A stretch of 10,009 nt of DNA from an uncultured Collinsella sp. Its GTDB lineage: Bacteria > Actinomycetota > Coriobacteriia > Coriobacteriales > Coriobacteriaceae. The translations under genes and the position numbers were made by a program. The DNA lies in assembly GCA_900545505.1 (NCBI GenBank), contig UQZC01000040.1:1-10009 (forward strand), written 5' to 3'. The notes beneath the pieces were generated by a model. That model did no database searches. It saw only the letters and a list, made by a program, of their open reading frames with translations, and was not told the origin of the DNA. Below, in pieces: positions 1 to 7,025 of this stretch. The number at the start of each line of letters is the position of its first letter. Position 1 is the first letter of the stretch.

Positions 1-95
1 TTGTCGTCTAGAGGGGCAGGGGCTTCTCGTATCACAGCGCCGCCGATGCCGTTAAGGCACGTCTCGATGCCGAACGCGAGGAATGTGCGGTTTAG
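1..95 (+). pseudogene. recX: C-terminal remnant of RecX regulatory protein (partial, interrupted)
   Basis: The third forward frame reads RGRGFSYHSAADAVKARLD and ends at TAG 93-95. This resembles the last helical repeat of RecX, the modulator of RecA, whose C-terminus carries an L-x-x-R-G-F-S-Y pattern followed by an amphipathic helix. An in-frame TAG at 9-11 sits exactly where the conserved Leu would be, so the frame is closed on both sides. One substitution (TTG to TAG) or an indel in the G-rich run at 11-22 would explain it. For example, frame 2 reads RLEGQ up to base 19 and would join the GFSY frame if one G were removed. RecX upstream of rny is plausible, since recA/recX often precede rny. 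Only about 27 residues are visible, so the assignment rests on a short motif. It could be a real lesion, a sequencing error or a chance resemblance. Confidence 0.4.
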
Positions 96-157
96 GCGTA
101 TGCGTTTTGTGACCCTGCCGTTCACCGCGTTTTAGCCGCCGTGCCGGGCCCATTTAT

Positions 158-186
158 TTGACAGTTGTTGTGGTTCAACGTACGAT
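158..186 (+). promoter_or_regulatory. Sigma70-type promoter of rny
   Basis: A perfect TTGACA at 158-163 is followed by a 17-base spacer and TACGAT at 181-186 (4 of 6 matches to TATAAT). The predicted start near 193 leaves a leader of about 160 bases before the rny start codon. No better -35/-10 pair was found in 96-352. The same string, TACGATAAA, recurs upstream of spoVS. Confidence 0.6.
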
Positions 187-215
187 AAACACCGTCATTT
201 GCTTTGTGATATGTG

Positions 216-230
216 CTCATCTGTGATGAG
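216..230 (+). other. Small hairpin followed by a T-rich stretch in the rny leader
   Basis: CTCATC at 216-221 and GATGAG at 225-230 form a 6-bp stem with a TGT loop. A flanking G-T wobble could extend it by one pair. It is followed directly by TTTGTTTAT. The stem is short and only half G/C, so it is a weak terminator at best. It may end transcripts arriving from recX or attenuate those from the promoter at 158-186. Confidence 0.3.
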
Positions 231-291
231 TTTGTTTATATGTTTATCTGTATCCGACCCGCATAAGCTGCGCCCATATTACTCAAATGTC

Positions 292-317
292 GCGAGCCGT
301 TCGTAAGGACGGTTCGC
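292..317 (+). other. Stable 11-bp hairpin with GUAA tetraloop in the rny leader
   Basis: GCGAGCCGTTC (292-302) pairs with GGACGGTTCGC (307-317) over 11 positions as RNA, using two G-U wobbles. The loop is GUAA, a GNRA tetraloop closed by C-G. It ends 35 bases before the rny start codon and is followed by TTTGTTGTGT, which is too interrupted for a classical terminator. It may be a leader structure controlling rny mRNA stability, or an imperfect terminator. Confidence 0.45.
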
Positions 318-352
318 TTTGTTGTGTAACGAATCCATAAAAAGGAGTGAGC

Positions 353-1903
353 ATGCCTATCATCGCAGCGCTCGTTGGCATCGTTTTGGGTGCCATCGCC
401 GCCATTGCCTACATGCGCACCGCCAAGCAGGGTAGTCTTCACGAGGCCGACGAAAAGATCCAGTCGGCACACGCACAGGCTGAGTCCCTGATCGGTGATG
501 CTAAGCGTCAGGCCGAGACCCTCAAAAAAGAGGCTCTGCTCGAGGCTAAAGAGGAGATCATCAAGAACAAGCAGGCCGCCGAGGCCGAGGATAAGCAGCG
601 TAAGAGCGAGATTCGTACGCTCGAGAACCGTGTGATGCAGCGCGAGGAGTCCCTTGATCGCCGAAACGACGCTCTCGACAAGCGTGAGCACCAGCTGTCC
701 AGCCAGGCCGGTCAGGTCGAGAAGCGCTCCCGCGAGCTCGAGGAGCTCTGCGCCAAGCAGACCTCTGAGCTAGAGCGTATCGCCGACCTGACCCGCGAGG
801 ACGCCCACAAGGAGCTCCTCGATAAGGTTCGCGGCGAGGTCACCCACGAGGCTGCCACGATCATTCGCGAGTCCGAGCAGCAGGTTCGCGCCGAGTGCCA
901 CAAGACCGCCCAGGAGATTCTGTCCCTGGCGATTCAGCGCTGCGCTGCCGACCACACAGCCGAGGTCACCGTTACCTCCGTGCACATTCCCTCTGATGAC
1001 CTCAAGGGCCGTATCATCGGTCGCGAGGGTCGCAACATCCGGACCTTCGAGCAGGTTTCCGGCGTCAACCTCGTGATCGACGACACGCCCGAGACTGTCG
1101 TTCTTTCGAGCTTCGACCCGGTCCGTCGTGAGACCGCCCGTGTTGCCCTCGAGAACCTCATCGCCGACGGCCGCATTCACCCCGCCCGCATCGAGGAGAT
1201 GTATCACAAGGCTGCCGACCTGGTTCAGCAGCGCGTGCGCGAGGCTGGCGAGCAGGCTGCCTTCGATACCGGCATCCACGACCTGCATCCCGAGATCGTC
1301 AAGACCCTTGGTGCCCTGCGCTACCGTACCTCGTTTGGTCAGAACGTGCTTCAGCACTCCCTCGAAGTCTCTGACCTGTGCGGCGTGATGGCTTCCGAGC
1401 TTGGCCTGGACGTTGTGACCGCCAAGCGCGCCGGCCTGCTGCACGACCTGGGCAAGGCAATCGACCATGACGTCGAGGGCCCGCATGCCGTCATCGGCGC
1501 CGAGCTTGCCCGCCGTTATGGCGAGAAGCCCGTTATCGTCCACGCTATCGAGGCTCACCATGCCGACGTCGACCCCAACACGGTGCTCGATGTCCTGGTA
1601 CAGGCCGCCGATGCAGTCTCTGCCTCTCGCCCCGGTGCCCGTCGCGAGTCTGCCGAGAACTACATTAAGCGTCTCGAGAAGCTCGAGGAGATCGCCAACT
1701 CTCATGATGGCGTCGAGCGTACCTATGCCATGCAGGCTGGTCGCGAGGTCCACGTCATGGTTCAGCCGGACAAGATCTCCGATGCCCAGTCCACGGTTCT
1801 GGCTCACGATATCGCCCATCAGATCGAGGAAGAGATGGAGTATCCCGGTCAGGTGCGCGTCGTCGTGATTCGCGAGAGCCGCGCTGTCGATATCGCTAAA
1901 TAA
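353..1903 (+). CDS. rny: Ribonuclease Y, membrane-anchored endoribonuclease
   Basis: RNase Y starts mRNA decay by endonucleolytic cleavage at the inner face of the membrane, as known for the family. The protein has 516 residues, close to the usual 520. Residues 3-20 form a single N-terminal transmembrane anchor. A long charged coiled coil rich in Glu, Lys and Gln follows to about residue 200. A KH RNA-binding domain has GRIIGREGRNIR at 219-230. An HD hydrolase domain carries the metal-binding His364-Asp365 in LLHDLGK and a downstream HHADVD motif. The start is the ATG at 353, because AAGGAG at 342-347 lies five bases before it; a GTG at 347 would overlap that ribosome site. Strong GAG/AAG/CGC codon preference suggests high expression. 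It has its own promoter and a structured leader, and the next gene begins one base after its stop. Confidence 0.97.
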   Translation: MPIIAALVGIVLGAIAAIAYMRTAKQGSLHEADEKIQSAHAQAESLIGDAKRQAETLKKEALLEAKEEIIKNKQAAEAEDKQRKSEIRTLENRVMQREESLDRRNDALDKREHQLSSQAGQVEKRSRELEELCAKQTSELERIADLTREDAHKELLDKVRGEVTHEAATIIRESEQQVRAECHKTAQEILSLAIQRCAADHTAEVTVTSVHIPSDDLKGRIIGREGRNIRTFEQVSGVNLVIDDTPETVVLSSFDPVRRETARVALENLIADGRIHPARIEEMYHKAADLVQQRVREAGEQAAFDTGIHDLHPEIVKTLGALRYRTSFGQNVLQHSLEVSDLCGVMASELGLDVVTAKRAGLLHDLGKAIDHDVEGPHAVIGAELARRYGEKPVIVHAIEAHHADVDPNTVLDVLVQAADAVSASRPGARRESAENYIKRLEKLEEIANSHDGVERTYAMQAGREVHVMVQPDKISDAQSTVLAHDIAHQIEEEMEYPGQVRVVVIRESRAVDIAK

Positions 1904-1904
1904 C

Positions 1905-2990
1905 ATGAGCGACGCGAACGAGCTCATCTCATTTATCGCGTCGATGTCGGGGGAGGGCAACCTTCGCGTCGAGGAGAACCTTGGCGAGGGGTATGTCCGC
2001 CTCCGCGTTTCGGAGGCCGAGCGGCGCCAGGCAAAGCACGACATTCAGCATGTCGAGGATATCGTCATCGAAATGCTCCGTAATGCTCGCGATGCTGGCG
2101 CCGACAAGGTCTATCTCGCCACGACCAAGGAAGATGGCGTCCGCACGCTTGTCTTTCTGGATAACGGCTCGGGTGTTCCGCAGGACATGCAAGAGCGAAT
2201 CTTCGATGCTCGCGTTACCTCCAAGCTTGAGAGCATGAAGATGGACCGTTGGGGCGTTCACGGTCGTGGCATGGCATTGTTTTCGATCAAGCAGAACACC
2301 GACGAGGCCCTTGTGGTCACGTCCGGTGTCGATCTTGGTTCAGCCTTTAAGGTGAGCGTTGCGGCCGACCGCCTTAGTGAGCGTGCCGATCAGTCCAGCT
2401 GGCCCCAGGCCGTCAAGGATGAGGACGGGCGTTATGTCTGCGCTCGCGGTCCGCATAATATTATTCGCGCTGCCTGTGAGTTTGCGCTCGAGGAATTGCG
2501 TGGTTGCGATGTCTATCTTGGTTCTCCGTCTGAGATTGCCGCGACCCTCTACGCTCAGGCATCTAGTCGGCTCGATACGTCTCGTCTCCTGTTTATTGAT
2601 GATGAGAGCGAGCTTCCGGTTGTCGATCGTTTAGGCCTTGCCTCTGATGCCGAGGACTTTATTCGTATTTGTTCGGGTTTGGGTCTTGAAATGTCCGAGC
2701 GCACGGCCCATCGCATTTTGGCAGGGCAGATTAAGCCCGTTCGCGGTGTGACTGCGCGTCTGCTGCGCGAGCGTGACTCATCCTCGCATGCGCCGGCTCC
2801 TGTCGATCTCGCGAAGGATCGTCGTGGGCTGCGTATTGCCAAGGATGACATGGCACAGTTTTCGCGTGCTGTGGAGCGCGACTTTAATGACCTTGCCGCC
2901 CGGTACTATCTCAATCTTTGCGGCGACCCAAAGATCCGTGTTTCGCGTGATCGAATCACCGTGACCTTCGATCTTGCCAAAGAGGAATAG
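1905..2990 (+). CDS. Uncharacterised GHKL-family ATP-binding protein
   Basis: A 361-residue soluble protein with no signal peptide or membrane segment. Its N-terminal third shows the Bergerat (GHKL) ATP fold: an N-box E56-x-x-R-N60-A-R-D-A, a G1 box D86-N-G-S-G and a G2 loop G117-V-H-G-R-G-M. These are the nucleotide-binding motifs of the gyrase B/Hsp90/histidine kinase/MutL class. No histidine-phosphotransfer domain or kinase sensor is visible, and the C-terminal half (about 160-361) matches no domain I recognise. It starts one base after the rny stop without a clear Shine-Dalgarno site, so translation is probably coupled to rny. A spoVS gene follows after 74 bases. In Bacillus the slot between rny and spoVS holds ymdB, an unrelated metallophosphoesterase. 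A role in RNA decay or in an SpoVS-linked process is only suggested by position. The function is unknown. Confidence 0.85.
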   Translation: MSDANELISFIASMSGEGNLRVEENLGEGYVRLRVSEAERRQAKHDIQHVEDIVIEMLRNARDAGADKVYLATTKEDGVRTLVFLDNGSGVPQDMQERIFDARVTSKLESMKMDRWGVHGRGMALFSIKQNTDEALVVTSGVDLGSAFKVSVAADRLSERADQSSWPQAVKDEDGRYVCARGPHNIIRAACEFALEELRGCDVYLGSPSEIAATLYAQASSRLDTSRLLFIDDESELPVVDRLGLASDAEDFIRICSGLGLEMSERTAHRILAGQIKPVRGVTARLLRERDSSSHAPAPVDLAKDRRGLRIAKDDMAQFSRAVERDFNDLAARYYLNLCGDPKIRVSRDRITVTFDLAKEE

Positions 2991-2996
2991 TGCCTT

Positions 2997-3018
2997 TACC
3001 GAGTCCACTCGGTACGAT
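2997..3018 (+). promoter_or_regulatory. Dyad overlapping a possible -10 element upstream of spoVS
   Basis: TACCGAGTCCACTCGGTA at 2997-3014 is a perfect 8-bp inverted repeat with a 2-base centre (or a 7-bp stem with a 4-base loop). It overlaps TACGAT at 3013-3018, the same -10-like hexamer used in the rny promoter, and is followed by AAAGTTATT. No convincing -35 lies 16-18 bases upstream. There is no T-run, so it is not a typical terminator. It may be an operator, or a 5' hairpin of the spoVS message. Confidence 0.35.
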
Positions 3019-3064
3019 AAAGTTATTGCAGTTAAAACGTACTTTTAAACGCAGGAGTTTCTTC

Positions 3065-3382
3065 ATGGATTGCCTGAAGGTATCAAGCAAATCATCGCCC
3101 GCGTCCGTTGCCGGCGCCATCGCCGGCATGGTCAAGGATGGTGTACCCGTCAACATCCAGTGTGTCGGTGCCGGTGCTGTCAACCAGGCCATTAAGGCCG
3201 TTGCTATCGCGCGCGGTTTTTTGATTCCAACCGGTTTTGATATTTCCTGCGCGCCTGTGTTCTCCGACATCCTCATTAACGGGGAGTCGCGCACGGCCAT
3301 CCGCCTTTCTATCTACGTTCACCAGATCAATCGAGCTGCTATGGATAACGTCGTCATGGATGATGTTAAGCCTGTGGCATAG
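3065..3382 (+). CDS. spoVS: Stage V sporulation protein S (SpoVS) family protein
   Basis: SpoVS is a small Alba-like protein of nucleic-acid-binding fold that affects septation and sporulation in Bacillus. It is also widespread in bacteria that do not form spores. Residues 1-84 carry the family core: LKVSSKSSPASVAGAIAG near the N-terminus, the central GAGAVNQAIKAVAIARG at about 36-51, and the closing SRTAIRLSI. The protein has 105 residues against 86 in Bacillus. The extra 20 are a C-terminal tail rich in Met, Asp and Val (about 86-105) with no recognised motif. The start at 3065 is chosen because AGGAG at 3053-3057 lies seven bases before it and the homologous start matches. A longer GTG reading from 2990 has no ribosome site. 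It follows the ATPase and precedes miaB by 45 bases. Confidence 0.93.
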   Translation: MDCLKVSSKSSPASVAGAIAGMVKDGVPVNIQCVGAGAVNQAIKAVAIARGFLIPTGFDISCAPVFSDILINGESRTAIRLSIYVHQINRAAMDNVVMDDVKPVA

Positions 3383-3427
3383 CTTCTGCTTGCCTCGTTT
3401 CGCTCCCCATCGTTAGGACTTATGCAC

Positions 3428-4798
3428 ATGGACCAGCGTTCCGTACGCGATATTCTTGCCGGTAAAACCTACTTTATCCGCACCTTTGGCTGTCAGATGA
3501 ATCAGCACGACTCCGAGCGTGTGAGCGGTCTGCTTGATTCGTATGGCTGCCTCATGGCGCTCGATCCCGAGCATGCCGATATCGTTGTCTTCATGACATG
3601 CTGTGTGCGTGAGGCCGCCGATACTCGCCTGTACGGTCAGTGCAATTCCTGCAAAAGCCTGCCGCCTTCGCCTTCGGGCAAGCGTGTGGTTGCCGTGGGC
3701 GGCTGCATCGCGCAGCGTGATGGAGAGGGCCTGCTCACCAACGTCGATAACGTCAATGTCATCTTTGGCACGCATTCCATCGCACATGTGGCCGAGCTCA
3801 TTGCCGAGGCGTTCCTTGATGGTAAGCGTCATATCCGCACCAATGAGCATGAGGATACGGATGCCATGAGCATGCCGTGGCATCGCGAGACCCAGTATCA
3901 CGCCTGGGTGCCCATCATGACAGGCTGCAATAATTTCTGCACCTATTGCATCGTGCCGTACGTGCGCGGTCGCGAAAAAAGTCGCCCCTTCGAGGAGATT
4001 GTCGACGAGGTGACCGGTTTGGTGCGCCAGGGCGTGCGTGAGATTACGCTGCTGGGCCAAAACGTTAACTCATATGGTCGCGATCTGTTTGGCAAGCCGC
4101 GTTTTGCCGATCTGCTGCGTGCCGTGGGCGATACGGGTGTGGAGCGCATCTTCTTTACGTCTTCGCATCCCAAGGATCTGCTCCCCGAGACCATCGACGC
4201 CATGGCCGAGACGCCTGCCGTTATGCCGCAGTTGCACCTGGCCGTCCAGTCAGGTTCGACACGGATCCTCAAAGAGATGAATCGCCGTTATACACGCGAG
4301 GACTATCTGGGCCTGGTCGATCGCATTCGCAACCGCATGCCCGATATCGCGCTCTCGACCGACATTATCGTTGGCTTCCCGGGCGAGACTGAAGAAGACT
4401 TTGAGCAGACGCTCTCACTTGCCGAGACGGTCCGCTATGCTCAGGCCTATACCTTCATCTATTCCAAGCGCGCCGGTACCCCGGCCGCCGAGATTGACGA
4501 TCCTACGCCGCATGAGGTTATTCTCGAGCGTTTCAACCGCCTGGTTAAGGTTATCGAGACCACGGCGCACGAGTACAACCAGGGTGAGCTTCATACTGTG
4601 GTGCCGGCGCTCATTGAGGGAACGAGTAAAAAGAACGACGCGGTCCTGCTGGGCAAGAGTCCCAAGAATCAGACCGTGCATGCGCCTATCCCCGAGGGTT
4701 ACAGCATCGATCAGCTTGTTGGCAAGATCGTTGATGTTGACGTTGACGTTGCCAAGACCTGGTATTTGTCCGGCTCCGTTGTGGGCGAGCCGCGCTAA
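3428..4798 (+). CDS. miaB: tRNA-2-methylthio-N6-dimethylallyladenosine synthase MiaB
   Basis: MiaB is a radical-SAM methylthiotransferase. It adds a methylthio group to C2 of the isopentenylated A37 next to the anticodon of tRNAs reading codons that begin with U. The N-terminal UPF0004 domain has the three cluster-ligating cysteines Cys22 (FGCQMN), Cys58 or Cys59 (MTCCVREAA) and Cys93 (GGCIAQ). The radical-SAM CxxxCxxC motif is Cys167, Cys171 and Cys174 (CNNFCTYC). A TRAM-like C-terminal segment spans roughly 385-450. The length of 456 residues is normal. The ATG at 3428 sits nine bases after AGGA (3415-3418), while the ATG at 3422 is only three bases away; the upstream start would add two residues. 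The stop overlaps the miaA start as TAATG, so the enzymes of two successive steps are co-translated. Confidence 0.96.
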   Translation: MDQRSVRDILAGKTYFIRTFGCQMNQHDSERVSGLLDSYGCLMALDPEHADIVVFMTCCVREAADTRLYGQCNSCKSLPPSPSGKRVVAVGGCIAQRDGEGLLTNVDNVNVIFGTHSIAHVAELIAEAFLDGKRHIRTNEHEDTDAMSMPWHRETQYHAWVPIMTGCNNFCTYCIVPYVRGREKSRPFEEIVDEVTGLVRQGVREITLLGQNVNSYGRDLFGKPRFADLLRAVGDTGVERIFFTSSHPKDLLPETIDAMAETPAVMPQLHLAVQSGSTRILKEMNRRYTREDYLGLVDRIRNRMPDIALSTDIIVGFPGETEEDFEQTLSLAETVRYAQAYTFIYSKRAGTPAAEIDDPTPHEVILERFNRLVKVIETTAHEYNQGELHTVVPALIEGTSKKNDAVLLGKSPKNQTVHAPIPEGYSIDQLVGKIVDVDVDVAKTWYLSGSVVGEPR

Positions 4799-5736
4799 TG
4801 GTTTCTCCCGGGGCAGGTCTTTCCGCCGTTGCGATCGTCGGTCCGACGGCGGTTGGTAAGAGTGGTGTTGCCGACCGTTTGGCGGCTCGTCTTTCGTCCG
4901 AAGTGCTGTCGTGCGATGCGATGCAAATCTATCGCGGCATGGACATCGGTACCGCAAAGATGGCGCCCGATGAGTGTACGGCGCCGCTGCGTCTCGTCGA
5001 CATTGTAGAGCCGGGTGTGACGTACTCTGCGGCGCTTTATCAGGCTGACGCTCGCGCGCATGTTGAGCGTTTGCTTGGCGAGGGCCGCCTACCGGTGTTT
5101 TGCGGGGGCACAGGCTTGTATCTCAAGGCCGCCCTGGATGAGATGGATTTTCCCTCGGGCGAGCTTGAGGACGATCGTCGCGCGGGGTATCAGGAACTTG
5201 CCGAGCGTATTGGCGAGGAAGAACTGCATGCTCTGCTTGCCGAGCGCGATCCAGAATCGGCTGCTGTTATTCATCCCCATAACGTTCGCCGTGTGATTCG
5301 TGCGCTCGAGATGCATGATGATGGAGTGTCCTACGCGCAGCAAAAGTCGCAGTTTAGTGTTCCGCGCGAGCATTATCACGCTCTGTGGTTTGGTCTGACG
5401 CGTAATCGCGAGATGCTCTACGAGCGCATTAACCTGCGCGTCGACCTGATGTTTGAGCAGGGCCTTGTCGATGAGGTTCGCGGTCTTATGGACCAGGGGC
5501 TGGCAGATGCCCTGACTTCGATGCAGGCAATTGGCTATAAAGAGATCATTGATGCTTTCAATGGCGTGATTTCTATGGATGAGGCTCGCGAACTCATCAA
5601 GATGCGTTCGCGTCGCTATGCCAAACGTCAGCTTTCGTGGTTTAAGCGCGATGACCGTATCGTGTGGTTTGATATGGACGAGTTTACGATCGATGAGGTC
5701 GTTGAGGACATCCTGCATCGTATTGAGGCTGCCTAA
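4798..5736 (+). CDS. miaA: tRNA dimethylallyltransferase MiaA
   Basis: MiaA transfers the dimethylallyl group of dimethylallyl diphosphate to N6 of A37, forming i6A, the substrate of MiaB encoded just upstream. The 312 residues include the P-loop GPTAVGKS at 15-22 and the conserved D40-A-M-Q-I-Y-R-G-M-D-I-G-T-A-K segment with the expected catalytic Asp40. GGTGLYLKA follows at about 101-109, and near the C-terminus is the Arg/Lys-rich SRRYAKRQLSWFKRD that contacts tRNA. Asp40-Ala replaces the more usual Asp-Ser of this motif, a conservative change. The start codon shares one base with the miaB stop (TAATG) and the stop shares one base with the hflX start, so all three genes should be one transcript. 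No mutS/mutL genes lie between miaB and miaA as they do in several Firmicutes. Confidence 0.96.
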   Translation: MVSPGAGLSAVAIVGPTAVGKSGVADRLAARLSSEVLSCDAMQIYRGMDIGTAKMAPDECTAPLRLVDIVEPGVTYSAALYQADARAHVERLLGEGRLPVFCGGTGLYLKAALDEMDFPSGELEDDRRAGYQELAERIGEEELHALLAERDPESAAVIHPHNVRRVIRALEMHDDGVSYAQQKSQFSVPREHYHALWFGLTRNREMLYERINLRVDLMFEQGLVDEVRGLMDQGLADALTSMQAIGYKEIIDAFNGVISMDEARELIKMRSRRYAKRQLSWFKRDDRIVWFDMDEFTIDEVVEDILHRIEAA

Positions 5737-7025
5737 TGGCCCGTTTCCCCCTTGTTCCCACGGCACCCGAGCCCGAGCGTGCCATATTAGTTGGTGTTGA
5801 GTGGCGCGACAATGCATGGCCGCTCGATCGCTCGCTTGATGAGCTGGAGCGTCTTACCCACACGGCTGGTGCCCAGTGCGTGGCACGCTTGTCACAGCGT
5901 TTGGTAAAGCCGTATCCTAAATCGTTTATCGGTTCCGGTAAGGTTGAAGAGCTGTGCGGCCTGGTGCATCGCATGGATGCCGATGTCGTTATTTTTGACG
6001 ACGACCTGACGCCCTCGCAGCAATCCTATTTGGAGAAAGCCGTGGGCGAGCCGGTAAAGATTATCGATCGTACGGCACTGATCTTGGATATTTTTGGCCT
6101 GCATGCTCAGACGCGTGAGGGACGCCTACAGGTACAGCTGGCACAGCTTCAATATCTGTTGCCTCGTCTGCGTGGCATGTGGAGCCATCTCGCCAAGGAA
6201 CAGACGCGCGGCGGCATCGGCTCACGCTTTGGTCAGGGCGAAAGTCAGCTCGAGGTCGACCGTCGCCTCATTCGTAATAAGATCGCTGCGCTTCGTCGTG
6301 AGCTCAAGCAGGTTGAACAGCGTCGCGATGTTCAATCCAAGAGCCGCATTGAGTCACCGGCGTTTCGCGTCGCGTTAGCCGGTTATACCAATGCGGGTAA
6401 ATCGTCGTTGCTCAATCGTCTGACCGGATCTACGGTGCTTTCGCAGGACAAGCTGTTTGCTACGCTCGACCCGACGACGCGTTCGTATCGCCTGCCCGGC
6501 GGTCGTGGCATGACGATTACCGATACTGTTGGCTTTATTCAAAAGCTACCGCATGGTCTCGTTGATGCCTTTAAGTCCACGCTGTCTGAGGTTCTTGGTG
6601 CCGATCTGATCCTTAAAGTTGTGGATGCCTCTGACGAGGACTACGAGCGCCAGCTCGAGGCAGTCGATCGCGTTCTTGACGAGATCGGTGCCGGCGAGCG
6701 TTTGACGCTTACGGTGTTCAATAAAATCGATCTTCTCGATAGCGTTGATCGATTGAGTTTCCGTCGTCGCTATCCCGAGGCCGTGCTGTTCTCGGCCCAG
6801 ACGGGCGAGGGACTCGACGATCTCGTCGACCGTATTGCTCGCGAGGCGGCTGCCACCGATGTGTTGCTCTCCGCTGAAATCCCGTATCGCGAGGGCGCCC
6901 TCATCACGCTGGTGCATGAACAGGGAACCCTTTTGCACGAGGAATATCTTGAGGGCGGCGTTCGTATTGTTGCGAAGCTGCCGGCTCGTATCGCGCCGCG
7001 GCTCAAGCGTTATCGCACCGAGTAG
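5736..7025 (+). CDS. hflX: GTPase HflX, ribosome-splitting factor
   Basis: HflX is a GTPase that binds the 50S subunit and splits stalled or hibernating ribosomes under stress. The protein has 429 residues. The N-terminal nucleotide-binding domain (about 14-110) includes the GSGKVEEL loop. A coiled-coil linker contains RGGIGSRFGQGESQLE at about 160-175, a variant of the family GGGIGTRGPGETQLE signature. The G domain has G1 GYTNAGKS (216-223), the switch-I region FATLDPTTR, G3 D263-T-V-G-F and G4 N329-K-I-D. Its ATG overlaps the miaA stop by one base (TAATG), with an AGG-containing weak ribosome site about eight bases upstream. The last 16 bases overlap the 3' end of the convergent acyltransferase gene. 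HflX next to miaA is also seen in E. coli (miaA-hfq-hflX), although hfq is absent here. Confidence 0.95.
   Translation: MARFPLVPTAPEPERAILVGVEWRDNAWPLDRSLDELERLTHTAGAQCVARLSQRLVKPYPKSFIGSGKVEELCGLVHRMDADVVIFDDDLTPSQQSYLEKAVGEPVKIIDRTALILDIFGLHAQTREGRLQVQLAQLQYLLPRLRGMWSHLAKEQTRGGIGSRFGQGESQLEVDRRLIRNKIAALRRELKQVEQRRDVQSKSRIESPAFRVALAGYTNAGKSSLLNRLTGSTVLSQDKLFATLDPTTRSYRLPGGRGMTITDTVGFIQKLPHGLVDAFKSTLSEVLGADLILKVVDASDEDYERQLEAVDRVLDEIGAGERLTLTVFNKIDLLDSVDRLSFRRRYPEAVLFSAQTGEGLDDLVDRIAREAAATDVLLSAEIPYREGALITLVHEQGTLLHEEYLEGGVRIVAKLPARIAPRLKRYRTE

Noticed and set aside
770..2044. A 424-codon open frame on the minus strand, opposite rny
   Set aside because: It is the mirror of rny codon bias (GAG/CTC and GCC/GGC rich). 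It has no recognisable domains and no ribosome site, while rny on the other strand is certain.
2990..3064. GTG extension of spoVS by 25 residues
   Set aside because: No ribosome site precedes it, the family start corresponds to the ATG at 3065 and AGGAG is correctly placed for that ATG.
3383..3427. Promoter or terminator between spoVS and miaB
   Set aside because: Neither a -35/-10 pair nor a hairpin with a T-run could be seen in these 45 bases.
4415..4957. A 180-codon minus-strand frame across the miaB-miaA junction
   Set aside because: It is antisense to two well-supported genes, its composition is arbitrary and it has no motif.
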